Assembly: GCF_018069805.1 (NCBI RefSeq)
Contig: NZ_JAGPYN010000007.1
Span: 124,001-188,000 of the forward strand
Direction of reading: 5' to 3'
Length of the DNA: 64,000 bases
Origin: Pseudoalteromonas ostreae
Lineage (GTDB): Bacteria > Pseudomonadota > Gammaproteobacteria > Enterobacterales > Alteromonadaceae
Positions 16,007-25,356 of this stretch are shown here, piece by piece. Position 1 is the stretch's first letter; each line of letters opens with the position of its first letter. The notes beneath the pieces are model-generated. The model was given only the letters and a program-made list of their open reading frames with translations. It did no database searches and was not told the DNA's origin. Made by a program: the position numbers and the translations under genes.

Positions 16007-18709
16007 ATGCTGTTAAAAGCAATACAAGGTTTTTGGTATGTAGTTTTTTTAGGCTTGATAACAACATATGTCTGCGAAGTGCGTGCAACAATGTCTGCGG
16101 ATGTGTTTATTTATACAGAGCAACAACAAGATATCAATTTGTTTCAAGTTGGTACCTTGTTAGCGGCAAGTTATGAAGGGTTTCCTGAAAACAGTACTCA
16201 GATTGCAACGTGGCTTGACAATAAACAACCACAAACGAGCACCACATATTATGGTGGAAGTTATTGGTTAGTTGTTGAACTTGAAAACCAGACTCAGCTA
16301 GCTGAGTTAGTGTTGTTTCCTTACAACACCTTAGTATCGGGCATTGAAACACGCGTATATGATATGTCCGATCCCACATCTGTGGTCGCACGTTATGTAA
16401 CTGGTGGTATGGAAAAAAACGAATTTGCTTTCCATTACGGTAACAAAATAGCGCTCACACCAGGTAAACGCTACTTTTTGATCACCAAGTATGAAAGTGA
16501 CTACTTTTACACTCCTCCTAAATTGGTATTAAAACCCTATTCAGACTTCTTTACCCAGATCACCATCGAAAACATGGTAATGATGCTGTGCTTTGGGGTA
16601 GGTATTGCTCTGGGTTTGTATAACTTATTAATTTATTTTGGTGCACGGGATGTTACTCACCTTTATTACGCCTTGTTTACAGCATGTTGGGTGTTTGCTT
16701 GGAGCCAGTTTTTCCATATCCCAGATCAACTATTTGGCTTTTATAATGCCCATTTTCATTGGCTAGGCTTTGTTTTAATACCATTAACAAATATTTTATT
16801 TTTCAATAGCTTACTAAAGTTGAAAGACAGTTTTCCACAATTATCTAAAGCATCAATTATGTTAGCTGTGGTGGCAACAGCGGGTTTACCTTTTGCCGTT
16901 ATGTGGCCCGGTTTTGGGTTTATTTGGGCAACAATAGTAACGGGGTGTACGTTATGCTTAGGCCTGTACATTGGGGCTCGTAGTTGGATGAGTGGCTTTA
17001 AGCCTGCACGTTATTTCGTATTTGCTTACCTTGCTATGGCAATTCCTAACATGGTAGGAAATTTAACTAATTTAGGTGTACTGACGCCGATTGCAATCGA
17101 TTTGTACTTGTTAGGCTTGATTGGAACCTCCTTAGATGCGATGTTACTCGCGTTTGCAGTGGCAAATAAATTTAGCATTTTACATGACGAGAATGTTGAG
17201 CTTAATAAAAACCTTGAGCAAAAAGTGCAATTGCGTACACAAGAGTTACAACAATTGGCATCAGAACTCACTGACGCCAGTGAAGCTAAGAGCCGTTTTT
17301 TAGCAAATATGAGTCATGAAATACGTACGCCAATGACCTCTATTATAGGTTACGCAGATGGTATTATTTTAGGTGATATTAAACCTCACGAACGAAACCA
17401 TGGTATTCGGGTTATTTTACAAAACAGCCGCCATGTTTTAGGACTCATAAACGACATACTTGATATGTCAAAAATAGAGGCAAATCGCCTTGAAATTGAT
17501 TTAGTTGAGACTGACTTATTTGCAACTATTGCACATATTGAATCGCTACTAGGCAAACAAATTCGTGATAAAGGCCTCAAATTTAATGTAGATTACCAGT
17601 TCCCACTGCCAGATTGGATTATTTCTGATCCGACCCGATTACGGCAAATACTATTAAACTTAGCAGCTAATGCATTAAAATTTACCACTGTAGGGCATAT
17701 TCAATTAGTAGTGAGTTGCACCAAAGAGCAGCTAGTTATTAAAGTTAAAGACACAGGCATAGGTATGACTGAGGCTGAGCAACAAGACTTATTCACGCCG
17801 TTTTATCAGGCTGACTCGTCGATCTCACGTAAATATGGTGGTACAGGTCTCGGTTTAAATATCTCAAAAAGTTTAGCCGAAAAGTTAGATGGAAATATCA
17901 CCGTTCATTCCCATGTTGGCAGTGGCAGTGAATTTAGCCTTAATATTACGCTACATATGCCTGAACGAGTGCGTTGGATCTATAGTTTTGATGAGATATT
18001 TTCAGGCAAAGAAAAAGAGCTGCCACACCAATATCAGCGAAACCTCGTGGGTGAAGTACTGGTGGCGGAAGATCACCCAGAAAATCGTGAGCTGATCAAA
18101 CGTATTTTAGAGCGCATGGGCTTAACGGTTACCGCAGTCGAAAATGGCCAAGATGCTGTGCAAGCAACGCTAGACCATCAATTTGATTTGATTTTATTAG
18201 ACATTCAAATGCCAGTGATGGATGGCGAACAAGCTATTCACATTATGCAGGCAACAGGATTAACGACACCCATTGTTGCTCTTACTGCAAATACCATGAA
18301 ACATGAAGTTGACCGCTATCTTAAACAAGGGTTTATCGATCATATTGGCAAACCAATTGACCGCAGTGAATTTAGCCATAAAATTGCTAGTTATTTGGAT
18401 ATTGAAATGCTTGAAGATGTAAAATTACCAGCGCGTGAATTTGAGGTCCTTAAACAGGTGTACATCGAAGGGCTTAAAAAGCAGCGAGAAACAATAACCC
18501 AGCAATATACAGATGGCGACATGGTAGGGTTTGCGCAAAGTGTTCATATGTTGAAAGGAACAGCTGGAATGTTTGAGTGTGAGGCATTGTATCAACATGC
18601 AATTAAGTTAGACAAAGCCCTTAAAGCTGATAGCGTGATGTTAGATAGCCATTTAGTTAATCAAGTATTTGACGAAATTGATGATATTTTATGCCATTCA
18701 GAGCAGTAA
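16007..18709 (+). CDS. Hybrid sensor histidine kinase with 7TMR-DISM input, receiver and Hpt domains
   Basis: The 900-aa protein has a signal-like N-terminal segment, a periplasmic 7TMR-DISMED2-like domain (residues about 35-185), about seven membrane helices (190-395), a short coiled coil, HisKA with the phospho-His in MSHEIRTPM (His437), an HATPase domain with DTGIGM and GGTGLGL, a receiver with Asp732 in LLDIQMPVMDG, and a C-terminal Hpt with His847 in SVHMLKGTAG. This is a full internal phosphorelay. The ATG at 16007 has GAGG 9 bases upstream; the in-frame GTG at 15998 is less likely. No cognate response regulator with output lies next to it. The ligand may be related to the preceding TonB receptor. 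Confidence 0.9.
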   Translation: MLLKAIQGFWYVVFLGLITTYVCEVRATMSADVFIYTEQQQDINLFQVGTLLAASYEGFPENSTQIATWLDNKQPQTSTTYYGGSYWLVVELENQTQLAELVLFPYNTLVSGIETRVYDMSDPTSVVARYVTGGMEKNEFAFHYGNKIALTPGKRYFLITKYESDYFYTPPKLVLKPYSDFFTQITIENMVMMLCFGVGIALGLYNLLIYFGARDVTHLYYALFTACWVFAWSQFFHIPDQLFGFYNAHFHWLGFVLIPLTNILFFNSLLKLKDSFPQLSKASIMLAVVATAGLPFAVMWPGFGFIWATIVTGCTLCLGLYIGARSWMSGFKPARYFVFAYLAMAIPNMVGNLTNLGVLTPIAIDLYLLGLIGTSLDAMLLAFAVANKFSILHDENVELNKNLEQKVQLRTQELQQLASELTDASEAKSRFLANMSHEIRTPMTSIIGYADGIILGDIKPHERNHGIRVILQNSRHVLGLINDILDMSKIEANRLEIDLVETDLFATIAHIESLLGKQIRDKGLKFNVDYQFPLPDWIISDPTRLRQILLNLAANALKFTTVGHIQLVVSCTKEQLVIKVKDTGIGMTEAEQQDLFTPFYQADSSISRKYGGTGLGLNISKSLAEKLDGNITVHSHVGSGSEFSLNITLHMPERVRWIYSFDEIFSGKEKELPHQYQRNLVGEVLVAEDHPENRELIKRILERMGLTVTAVENGQDAVQATLDHQFDLILLDIQMPVMDGEQAIHIMQATGLTTPIVALTANTMKHEVDRYLKQGFIDHIGKPIDRSEFSHKIASYLDIEMLEDVKLPAREFEVLKQVYIEGLKKQRETITQQYTDGDMVGFAQSVHMLKGTAGMFECEALYQHAIKLDKALKADSVMLDSHLVNQVFDEIDDILCHSEQ

Positions 18710-18828
18710 CATAATTTGCTCATCATTTTGTTGTTGAATGATAAGTATAGATGCTAAAACCACGACACTCACTGCCAACCATGGTTTAATATTTATATGA
18801 GTATTTTATAATAAAAATATGGCAGGTT

Positions 18829-20088
18829 ATGGGTTATCAACACATTGAAATCCCACCTCAGGGTGAACAAATTAGCATTGATAATAAAGGCGTGTGGCAT
18901 ATTCCGGCGCAGCCGATCATTGCTTACATTGATGGTGATGGAGTAGGGCAGGATATCTCCCCTTGTATGCGTGACGTTGTGAATCATGCTGTACAATTAT
19001 GTTATCAAGGAGTACGAAAAATTCACTGGATGGAAGTCTTTAACGGTGAAAAAGCTGCACAGCTATATGATGGGGATTGGTTTCCGCAAGAGACGATTCA
19101 TGCGGTACGGCAGTTTAAAATAGCGATTAAAGGGCCTTTAACCACGCCGATTGGCGGAGGTTTTCGTTCACTCAATGTTGCTCTTCGTCATGAAATGGAT
19201 TTATTTGTAAATATGCGGCCGATTAAAGGCTATTGCGCATTACCGTCACCGTTAAAAAAACCTGAAAATACCAATATTGTGGTGATCCGCGATAGCTCTG
19301 AAGATGTGTACTCTGGAATTGAATGGCAAGCTGGCAGTGTCGAAGCCGAAAAAATACTGGATTTTTTATGCCAAGAAATGGGCGTAACCCGTCTGCGCTT
19401 TGATCAACAATGTGGTATTGGCATTAAAAATATTTCTAAAGAAGGGTCAGAGCGGCTAGTGCGCTATGCAATAGCGTATGGGCTTGCACAAAATAGTGAC
19501 TCGGTAACGGTTGTGCATAAAGGCAATGTACTTAAATTTACTGATGGTGCGTTTAAGCGTTGGGGGTTTGCCGTGGCGCAAACTGAGTTCTCAGCAATAC
19601 CACACAGCAATGGCCGTTGGCTAGAAATACCGCGTGAGGGCTTGGCACCGTTAGTTATTAAAGAAGTGATTGCAGATAACATGCTCCAGCAAGCGTTAAT
19701 GAATCCTGAGCAATTTGATGTAGTGGTAACAACCAACCAAAATGGCGATTATCTAGCAGATATGTTGACTGCACAAGTGGGTGGTATTGGTATTATGCCC
19801 GCAGCAAATTTAAATAACGAAGTGGCTTTTTTTGAACCAACCCATGGCACGTTTGAGCGTATTGCTGGACAAAATAGTGCAAATCCTACTAGTAGTATTT
19901 TAAGTGCGGTGATGATGCTACGGTTTATGAATTGGCACGAAGCGGCCAACAGTATAGAGCAGGCTTTACAGCAGACATTTATAGCCGGTGAAGTGACCTT
20001 TGATTTACAGGCAGAGCAGCAAAACTCGACCATCCTCAGTTGCAGTGATTTTACACAAAGGATAATCGAGCGTTTAAAAGTTTCATGA
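18829..20088 (+). CDS. icd: Isocitrate dehydrogenase, dimeric type, with unusual coenzyme-site residues
   Basis: This TCA-cycle enzyme oxidises isocitrate to 2-oxoglutarate. The 419-aa protein aligns along its whole length with E. coli Icd. The substrate/phosphorylation loop GGGFRSLNVALR keeps the serine that AceK phosphorylates, and NGDY and THGT blocks are present. The coenzyme pocket differs: E. coli Lys344-Tyr345 is Arg-Ile (FERIAGQ), Val351 is Ala (SANP), Tyr391 is Phe and Arg395 is Ala (VTFDLQA). Ile345 and Ala351 are the NAD-type residues used in the classic specificity swap of E. coli Icd. It may therefore prefer NAD or be relaxed; this is inference. aceK lies 1.6 kb downstream. Confidence 0.88.
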   Translation: MGYQHIEIPPQGEQISIDNKGVWHIPAQPIIAYIDGDGVGQDISPCMRDVVNHAVQLCYQGVRKIHWMEVFNGEKAAQLYDGDWFPQETIHAVRQFKIAIKGPLTTPIGGGFRSLNVALRHEMDLFVNMRPIKGYCALPSPLKKPENTNIVVIRDSSEDVYSGIEWQAGSVEAEKILDFLCQEMGVTRLRFDQQCGIGIKNISKEGSERLVRYAIAYGLAQNSDSVTVVHKGNVLKFTDGAFKRWGFAVAQTEFSAIPHSNGRWLEIPREGLAPLVIKEVIADNMLQQALMNPEQFDVVVTTNQNGDYLADMLTAQVGGIGIMPAANLNNEVAFFEPTHGTFERIAGQNSANPTSSILSAVMMLRFMNWHEAANSIEQALQQTFIAGEVTFDLQAEQQNSTILSCSDFTQRIIERLKVS

Positions 20089-20089
20089 G

Positions 20090-20542
20090 CTACGCTGCAT
20101 TGGCGTTATTGAGCGTTGCACGATACATGCAAGGGCGATTAGTCAGTGTTGCAGCACGTTGATAAATTGCTTTTGCATTATGTTCATCGCTTGGTGTACC
20201 GCTTAATGTATCCATTAAAGAAACAACAATAATAGCTGGCACCTGACAGCAATATTCGTCTAATACCGCAGTTGTTGTTTGTGCATCAACATGACAATGC
20301 GGGTGATTATGCTCAACTTGATACGCATGCAATAACGTTTGTACATCTAAACTGTCATTGTCAAAATGTTTGTTTTTACGACATTGACAGCCAAATTCAT
20401 CAACCAGAGTCGCCAATGCTTGGTAAACATCATTACACTCAAGGGTGGTTTGCTTACAAAGTTGTTGTTCGATGAACGCATGTAAATGGCCGTCGATAAA
20501 TAATCCGTCTTGTTGGGTGAAGCTTGCTGTAGTTTGCATCAT
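20090..20542 (-). CDS. Uncharacterised Cys/His-rich protein, 150 aa
   Basis: The protein is not recognised. It is cytoplasmic (no signal peptide or membrane segment), acidic, and unusually rich in Cys and His: FGCQCRKNKHF (residues about 51-61), EHNHPHCHVD (about 77-86), DEYCCQV and RPCMY. This spacing suggests a bound metal, but no catalogued zinc-finger pattern is clear. Its stop is one base from the convergent icd stop. There are two adjacent ATG codons; either could start it. It lies between icd and a LysR gene; functional connection unknown. Confidence 0.65.
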   Translation of the reverse strand: MMQTTASFTQQDGLFIDGHLHAFIEQQLCKQTTLECNDVYQALATLVDEFGCQCRKNKHFDNDSLDVQTLLHAYQVEHNHPHCHVDAQTTTAVLDEYCCQVPAIIVVSLMDTLSGTPSDEHNAKAIYQRAATLTNRPCMYRATLNNANAA

Positions 20543-20688
20543 AATGTTGTCTCTCAGTGTTAGTGGTTAACTCATTTGGTATGACTTCACTGTAGCCCTA
20601 AGCACACTATTTATGAAATTGTTGTTTTCAATAACTGATATTGATTTAATCAATAATAACTAGAGAGCTCCATTTTAATTAGGGCTTT

Positions 20689-21654
20689 CTAGCGATCAGC
20701 AATCGTATTAGCAAACGCTTGCAGTTCGCGGCGTAACCATAGGTGTGGGCTGGCATGATGCAGTAATGGGCTCCACAGCATTTTTACTTCAATTGGGACA
20801 ATTTGAAACGGCACAGGACTAATCACTAACTCGGTATGTTTAGTTAGCAGCATTGCTTGTCGTCTTGGTAGTGTGGCGATCAGTTGTGGCGCTTGGCATA
20901 GCAAACTTGCCACCATGTAATGACGAGTAAACACCCGAATATGACGAGTTTGTTCAAGCTGCCAAAGAGCTTCGTCTACCCATCCCAGCTTTTGGCTACC
21001 AGATTTATTCGTGACGGCAGCTTCAGCCCCCCAGCCTGCACGATTTACCCAAATATGCTCTGATGCTAAGTACTGCTCTAGATCAGGCTGTTTTAAGTAT
21101 GGGTTAGCTGGATGCATTAAACAGCAATAGTTATCGCGCCAGACACTGGCCTGATGAAAAGACCGCGGTAGGCCGTTGAAGCGATTGATGGCTAAGTCAA
21201 TGCTACCTTTTTCCATATCTTGCAGGCTAACATCGCTGGGGCTAAGCACATCAAAATTAAGTCCTGGATGTTTATTGAGTTGCTGGGTAATAAAAGGCGC
21301 GACTAGTGTTGATTCTAAATAATCATTCGCCATAATTCTAAAGGTGAGTTCGCCAGTGGTTGGATCAAACATATCACTGGGTTGGGTTATTGCCTCAGCC
21401 ATTTTTAACAGCGCTTCTATTTCAGGTTTTAAGCTCAGCGCTTTTGCAGTAGGAGTCATAGAGCCTGCGGCACGTACTAAGAGTGGATCGTCAAATAAAT
21501 CACGTAAACGTTTTAGTGCATTACTCATTGCAGGTTGGGTTAATGCTAATTTATTTGCCGCTTTCGAGACATTTTGCTCATCTATCAGTACATTCAAGTA
21601 CACAAGCAAGTTGAGATCGACATTTCTTATATTCATTTGATCAATCTTATTCAT
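20689..21654 (-). CDS. LysR-family transcriptional regulator
   Basis: A 321-aa LysR-type regulator: winged helix-turn-helix at residues about 13-70 (NVSKAANKLALTQPAMSNALKRLRDLF), then a type II periplasmic-binding-like effector domain (FRIMANDYLESTLVAPF onward). It is transcribed away from aceK across an 86-base gap, so aceK and itself are the most likely targets, a usual LysR arrangement. A start at the second methionine, six codons later (MNIRNVDLNLL), is equally typical for the family. Effector unknown; glyoxylate-shunt or acetate-related metabolites would fit the neighbour. Confidence 0.88.
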   Translation of the reverse strand: MNKIDQMNIRNVDLNLLVYLNVLIDEQNVSKAANKLALTQPAMSNALKRLRDLFDDPLLVRAAGSMTPTAKALSLKPEIEALLKMAEAITQPSDMFDPTTGELTFRIMANDYLESTLVAPFITQQLNKHPGLNFDVLSPSDVSLQDMEKGSIDLAINRFNGLPRSFHQASVWRDNYCCLMHPANPYLKQPDLEQYLASEHIWVNRAGWGAEAAVTNKSGSQKLGWVDEALWQLEQTRHIRVFTRHYMVASLLCQAPQLIATLPRRQAMLLTKHTELVISPVPFQIVPIEVKMLWSPLLHHASPHLWLRRELQAFANTIADR

Positions 21655-21740
21655 TCGCTGTATTAATTATCTAAATTAAAGCGTGCTTGCTAAGGTGTGT
21701 AAACCACTAAATAGACATAGTCATCATAAGTGATAGAAAT

Positions 21741-23558
21741 ATGCTAGAGCTAAAAACAGCAAATACGTTATCGACTCAAACTAACAACGCAATTGAGCAA
21801 GTCATTGCGACCAAATTAGCGCGTGCCGTATTTGCAGGCTTTGAAGCGATGTTTGCTGAGTTTTTAAATATTACCTTAGGTGCACAAAGTCGTTTTGAGC
21901 AACGGCAATGGCAAAATGTACAATCGGCAATGCGTGAGCGTTTACAAGTATATGAAAGACAAGTTAAAAATGTTAGTGAAGCGGTGCGAGTCATTGCATT
22001 TAAAGAGCTCAACGATCCGCGATTGTGGCAGCAGGCAAAGCATATTTATGGCCAAATGGTGCAAGATCATGAAAACCAACCGATTGCGCATACATTTTTT
22101 AATTCAACTTTTGGCTCGATTTGGGATGATAAAAAAATTCGCACCGTGCATTTATTTGTTTTAAAAGCCAAATACCGTGCTAAACCTCGGCCATTTGATA
22201 ATTTAGTAAGGCGTATTTCATTGCAAAATGGCTTTAGCCAGGCGGTGGAGCACCTTATTTATCGCCAAGCTTTTCGGGTAGAATTTACAGATCTTGCTCA
22301 TGATGTTGATATTTTGCAACGTACTTTGGCGTTAGGTGCTCAGCAGCAATGTCGTCAAGTGTATGAGCTGATGAATTTAAACGATGGCTATATTGAATAC
22401 GCTAATTCACTGTTTTTCAGGAATAAAGCCTGCTACCTAATCGGTCGTTGTATCGCTAAAAATGGCGATAACATGCCCTTCGCTGTCGCTATTTTACATA
22501 CGCAAAGCGGTTTGAAGCTTGATGCGGTGATGATGGGCGCAGATCAACTGAGTTTATTATTCGGCTTTGCTCGCACCTACTTTATGGTTGATACCGACCA
22601 ACCCGCGCGCTACGTAGATTACTTATCAGTGCTAATGCCACATAAGCAACGATTTGAATTATTCAATGCCATTGGCTTTATTAAACATGCCAAAACCGAG
22701 TTTTATCGCTATAAGGTCGACACCACTAACAATAGTCCCATTGATGATAAGTACATTATTGCCCCCGGCACGCCAGGCATGGTGATGCTAGTATTTACCA
22801 CTGCTGGCTCAGATTATGTTTATAAGGTAATAAAAGATAAATTTAGCGCGCCTAAAACATCAACCAAAGCACAGGTGATGGCGAAATACGATTTTGTAAA
22901 ACAAGCGGATAGAGTCGGTCGTTTAGTCGACACCCATGAATTTCGCTATTTAGCATTTGATTTAAATCGTTTTAGTGATGAATTGCTTACCCATATGCGA
23001 GCGAGCATCGGCTCAAGCATGGCTATTGCAAATAAAGCCTTAGTGCTTAAGCATGTATACGTTGAGCGTAAAATGACACCACTTAATTTATACATCAATC
23101 AATGTGACGATAAACAACTGAATAATGTAATGCTTGATTACGGTAAGGCGATTAAAGAGTTAGCCGGGGCTAATATTTTCCCCGGTGATATGTTGATGAA
23201 AAACTTTGGTGTGACCCGTTGGGGGCGGGTGGTATTTTATGATTATGATGAAATTTGCCCATTAACGGATTGTAACTTTAGAGACTTACCGAGCAGTGAA
23301 AATAGTTTTGATGAACTAAGTAGCGAAAGCTATTTTGATGTTGCCGAAAATGATGTATTCCCGAGTCAGTTTAAAGTGTTTTTTAGTGCTGAACAGCAAG
23401 CATTTAGTCATTTTTGCCAGCAACATCAAGACTTATTTAGTCCTGATTTTTGGCTGCAATGCCAAGCTGATATCAATGCTGGGCAATTGGCTGATGTGTA
23501 TCCATACAAACAAAGTTGGCGGTTTCAGGCTAAGGCTATTACCCATAAGTCTGATTAA
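21741..23558 (+). CDS. aceK: Isocitrate dehydrogenase kinase/phosphatase
   Basis: AceK phosphorylates Icd on its active-site serine to divert isocitrate into the glyoxylate shunt, and also removes the phosphate. The 605-aa length is normal. Diagnostic parts are the N-terminal regulatory helices, SIWDDKKIRTVHLFVLKAKYR, the P-loop-like FTTAGSDYVYKVIKDKF (residues about 343-360), and the catalytic segment GDMLMKNFGVTRWGRVVFYDYDEI. In enterobacteria aceK ends the aceBAK operon; here no malate synthase or isocitrate lyase gene is nearby, and it is instead close to icd. Regulation by the divergent LysR protein is possible. Confidence 0.95.
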   Translation: MLELKTANTLSTQTNNAIEQVIATKLARAVFAGFEAMFAEFLNITLGAQSRFEQRQWQNVQSAMRERLQVYERQVKNVSEAVRVIAFKELNDPRLWQQAKHIYGQMVQDHENQPIAHTFFNSTFGSIWDDKKIRTVHLFVLKAKYRAKPRPFDNLVRRISLQNGFSQAVEHLIYRQAFRVEFTDLAHDVDILQRTLALGAQQQCRQVYELMNLNDGYIEYANSLFFRNKACYLIGRCIAKNGDNMPFAVAILHTQSGLKLDAVMMGADQLSLLFGFARTYFMVDTDQPARYVDYLSVLMPHKQRFELFNAIGFIKHAKTEFYRYKVDTTNNSPIDDKYIIAPGTPGMVMLVFTTAGSDYVYKVIKDKFSAPKTSTKAQVMAKYDFVKQADRVGRLVDTHEFRYLAFDLNRFSDELLTHMRASIGSSMAIANKALVLKHVYVERKMTPLNLYINQCDDKQLNNVMLDYGKAIKELAGANIFPGDMLMKNFGVTRWGRVVFYDYDEICPLTDCNFRDLPSSENSFDELSSESYFDVAENDVFPSQFKVFFSAEQQAFSHFCQQHQDLFSPDFWLQCQADINAGQLADVYPYKQSWRFQAKAITHKSD

Positions 23559-23609
23559 TTTTGGGCGTGTAAAAAGGTAAAGTTTCATAAAACAAAACCA
23601 AGGAAAATC

Positions 23610-24002
23610 ATGAAATCTCTATTATTAGCAAGTTTACTCATCACCTCACATCTGGTTTTAGCTAACCCGCTATTAGGCAGTTGGGAGTTTGTGGAAGGGA
23701 AATATGCAGTTGAACAAGGTTATGTGACTGCCAAAGCACCAGAGCTGACCTCAGTTAAACTAATAACCGCCACTCATTTTAATTACATCACCCAAAAAAA
23801 TGGTCAGTTTCATTATGCAGGTGGCGGGCAGTACACCTTAAAAAACCAACAATTTGTAGAGACTTTTACTTACGGTAATATTGAATCGTTGCTTGGCAAA
23901 ACCATGGCTTTTGATTACAAAATTGAAGGCGATTTGTGGCATCATTCTTTGACAGAAAATGGTAAGTTAGTTGAAGCCGAAGTGTGGCGCAAAATCGATT
24001 AA
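23610..24002 (+). CDS. Exported lipocalin-like small protein
   Basis: A 130-aa protein with a signal peptide (MKSLLLASLLITSHLVLA|NP) and one small beta-rich domain starting LLGSWEFVEGKY and ending EVWRKID, the pattern of lipocalin-like domains in which a conserved GxW opens the barrel. AAGGAAAA precedes the ATG. It lies between aceK and a quinone reductase gene with short gaps (51 and 21 bases), so the three may be cotranscribed. Ligand and role unknown; the family call rests on the GSWEF motif and size. Confidence 0.65.
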   Translation: MKSLLLASLLITSHLVLANPLLGSWEFVEGKYAVEQGYVTAKAPELTSVKLITATHFNYITQKNGQFHYAGGGQYTLKNQQFVETFTYGNIESLLGKTMAFDYKIEGDLWHHSLTENGKLVEAEVWRKID

Positions 24003-24023
24003 CTCATCAATTCAGGAGCTGCA

Positions 24024-24986
24024 ATGCAATTTTTTTCTCATCAAGATCAGCATTTAACATTAAGCGACACCGCTAAACCGCAATTAAAAACTAATGAAGT
24101 GTTAATTAAAGTTGCTGCTATCGGCGTGAACCGCGCTGATTGTATGCAACGTCAAGGTAAGTATCCAGCGCCACAAGGCGACAGCCCCATTCTAGGGCTT
24201 GAATGCGCAGGCACTGTGATTGAGCTTGGCACCGAGGTTGATCAAAGCTGGCTTAATAAAGCGGTATTTACTTTGTGTGCAGGCGGTGCATATAGCGAAT
24301 ATGTGGCGGTCGATGCAGCACAATTAATGGCTTTACCAAGTGATTTAACTATGGCGCAAGGTGCAGCGATCAGCGAAGTATACTTAACCGCGTTTGGTGC
24401 GTTATTTCAACTTGGTAAGTTACAAGCAGGGCAAACAGCACTGATCCATGCTGGCGCAAGTGGCGTAGGTGGGGCAGCTATTCAAATGGCTAAACGTATT
24501 GGGGCAACGGTTGTTATTACCGCAGGTAGCGATGAAAAGTGCGAACACGCCAAAGCGCTTGGTGCCGATCATGTAATCAACTACAAAACCGACGATTTTG
24601 TTGCTTACATGCAAAACCATGGTTTAACGGCGAATGTGATTGTTGATCCGGTCTCTGGGCGCTATTTAAGTAAAAATGCAGCAATTGCCGCCATGGATTG
24701 CCAAATAATTATGCTGGCATTTTTAGATGGTCGCTTGGCAGAGGTCGATTTTGCACTTTTGTTACAAAAGCGTATTTCGTTTCATGGCTCAACACTGCGC
24801 AATCGCAGTCAAGCGTTTAAACGCCAACTACGAGATGAGTTTGTAGCAAAATTTTATGATGATATAGTAAATCAACAGTTTGATTTTAATATTTATAAAA
24901 CGTTGCCTTGGCAAGACGCGGGTGAGGCACACGCCATTCTTGAGCGAAACGAAAATGCCGGAAAAGTTGTATTATTAGTTCAGTAG
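24024..24986 (+). CDS. NAD(P)H-quinone oxidoreductase, zeta-crystallin/PIG3-like
   Basis: A 320-aa medium-chain dehydrogenase without the catalytic-zinc ligands, as in quinone oxidoreductases. The N-terminal GroES-like half has GVNRADCMQRQGKYP and PILGLECAG; the Rossmann half has HAGASGVGGAAIQMAKRIGA (nucleotide loop, residues about 140-159) and GADHVINY. The length matches PIG3-type enzymes that reduce quinones by one electron with NADPH. An AGGAG site is properly spaced. The physiological substrate cannot be named. Confidence 0.9.
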   Translation: MQFFSHQDQHLTLSDTAKPQLKTNEVLIKVAAIGVNRADCMQRQGKYPAPQGDSPILGLECAGTVIELGTEVDQSWLNKAVFTLCAGGAYSEYVAVDAAQLMALPSDLTMAQGAAISEVYLTAFGALFQLGKLQAGQTALIHAGASGVGGAAIQMAKRIGATVVITAGSDEKCEHAKALGADHVINYKTDDFVAYMQNHGLTANVIVDPVSGRYLSKNAAIAAMDCQIIMLAFLDGRLAEVDFALLLQKRISFHGSTLRNRSQAFKRQLRDEFVAKFYDDIVNQQFDFNIYKTLPWQDAGEAHAILERNENAGKVVLLVQ

Positions 24987-25048
24987 TTTAAAAACCAATG
25001 TTTGCCCATATAACTATGGGCAACTATAAAGCGATTTAAGGCAAAAAT

Positions 25049-25303
25049 ATGAACCCAATTATAGCAACATTAAAAGAGCACAATGTTAGCGATGAAAAAG
25101 TACACGAAATTTTTCAAGCATTTACTCAAAATCCAATGATGGCAATGGCACTTGTGCAGCAACTCGGTATTCCACCAGAGAAGTTACAAGCACTGATGGG
25201 CTTAGTAATGACCCAGCCTCATTTAATCAAAGAAGCCGCTGATTCACTTGGTATTGGTGAAGGTGAGCTTGAAAAAGCTAAGCAGCAGTTGAAAAACCAA
25301 TAA
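25049..25303 (+). CDS. DUF2999 family protein
   Basis: An 84-aa, all-helical small protein with the DUF2999 pattern: MNPIIATLKEHNVSDEKV, NPMMAMALVQQLGIPPEKLQ and a C-terminal GIGEGELEKAKQQLK. Found in Alteromonadales and Vibrionales without known function. No signal peptide. AAGGCAAAA stands upstream of the ATG. A hairpin follows, shared with the convergent PilZ gene. Confidence 0.85.
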   Translation: MNPIIATLKEHNVSDEKVHEIFQAFTQNPMMAMALVQQLGIPPEKLQALMGLVMTQPHLIKEAADSLGIGEGELEKAKQQLKNQ

Positions 25304-25313
25304 CGAGCTATCA

Positions 25314-25338
25314 ATGAGAGTACCTTAGCGACTCTCAT
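25314..25338. terminator. Hairpin between convergent DUF2999 and PilZ genes
   Basis: ATGAGAGT (25314-25321) pairs perfectly with ACTCTCAT (25331-25338) around a 9-base loop. The T tracts after it are short, so termination efficiency is doubtful, but the position between converging genes fits. Confidence 0.5.
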
Positions 25339-25356
25339 TTGTTAAACATGCAACTA

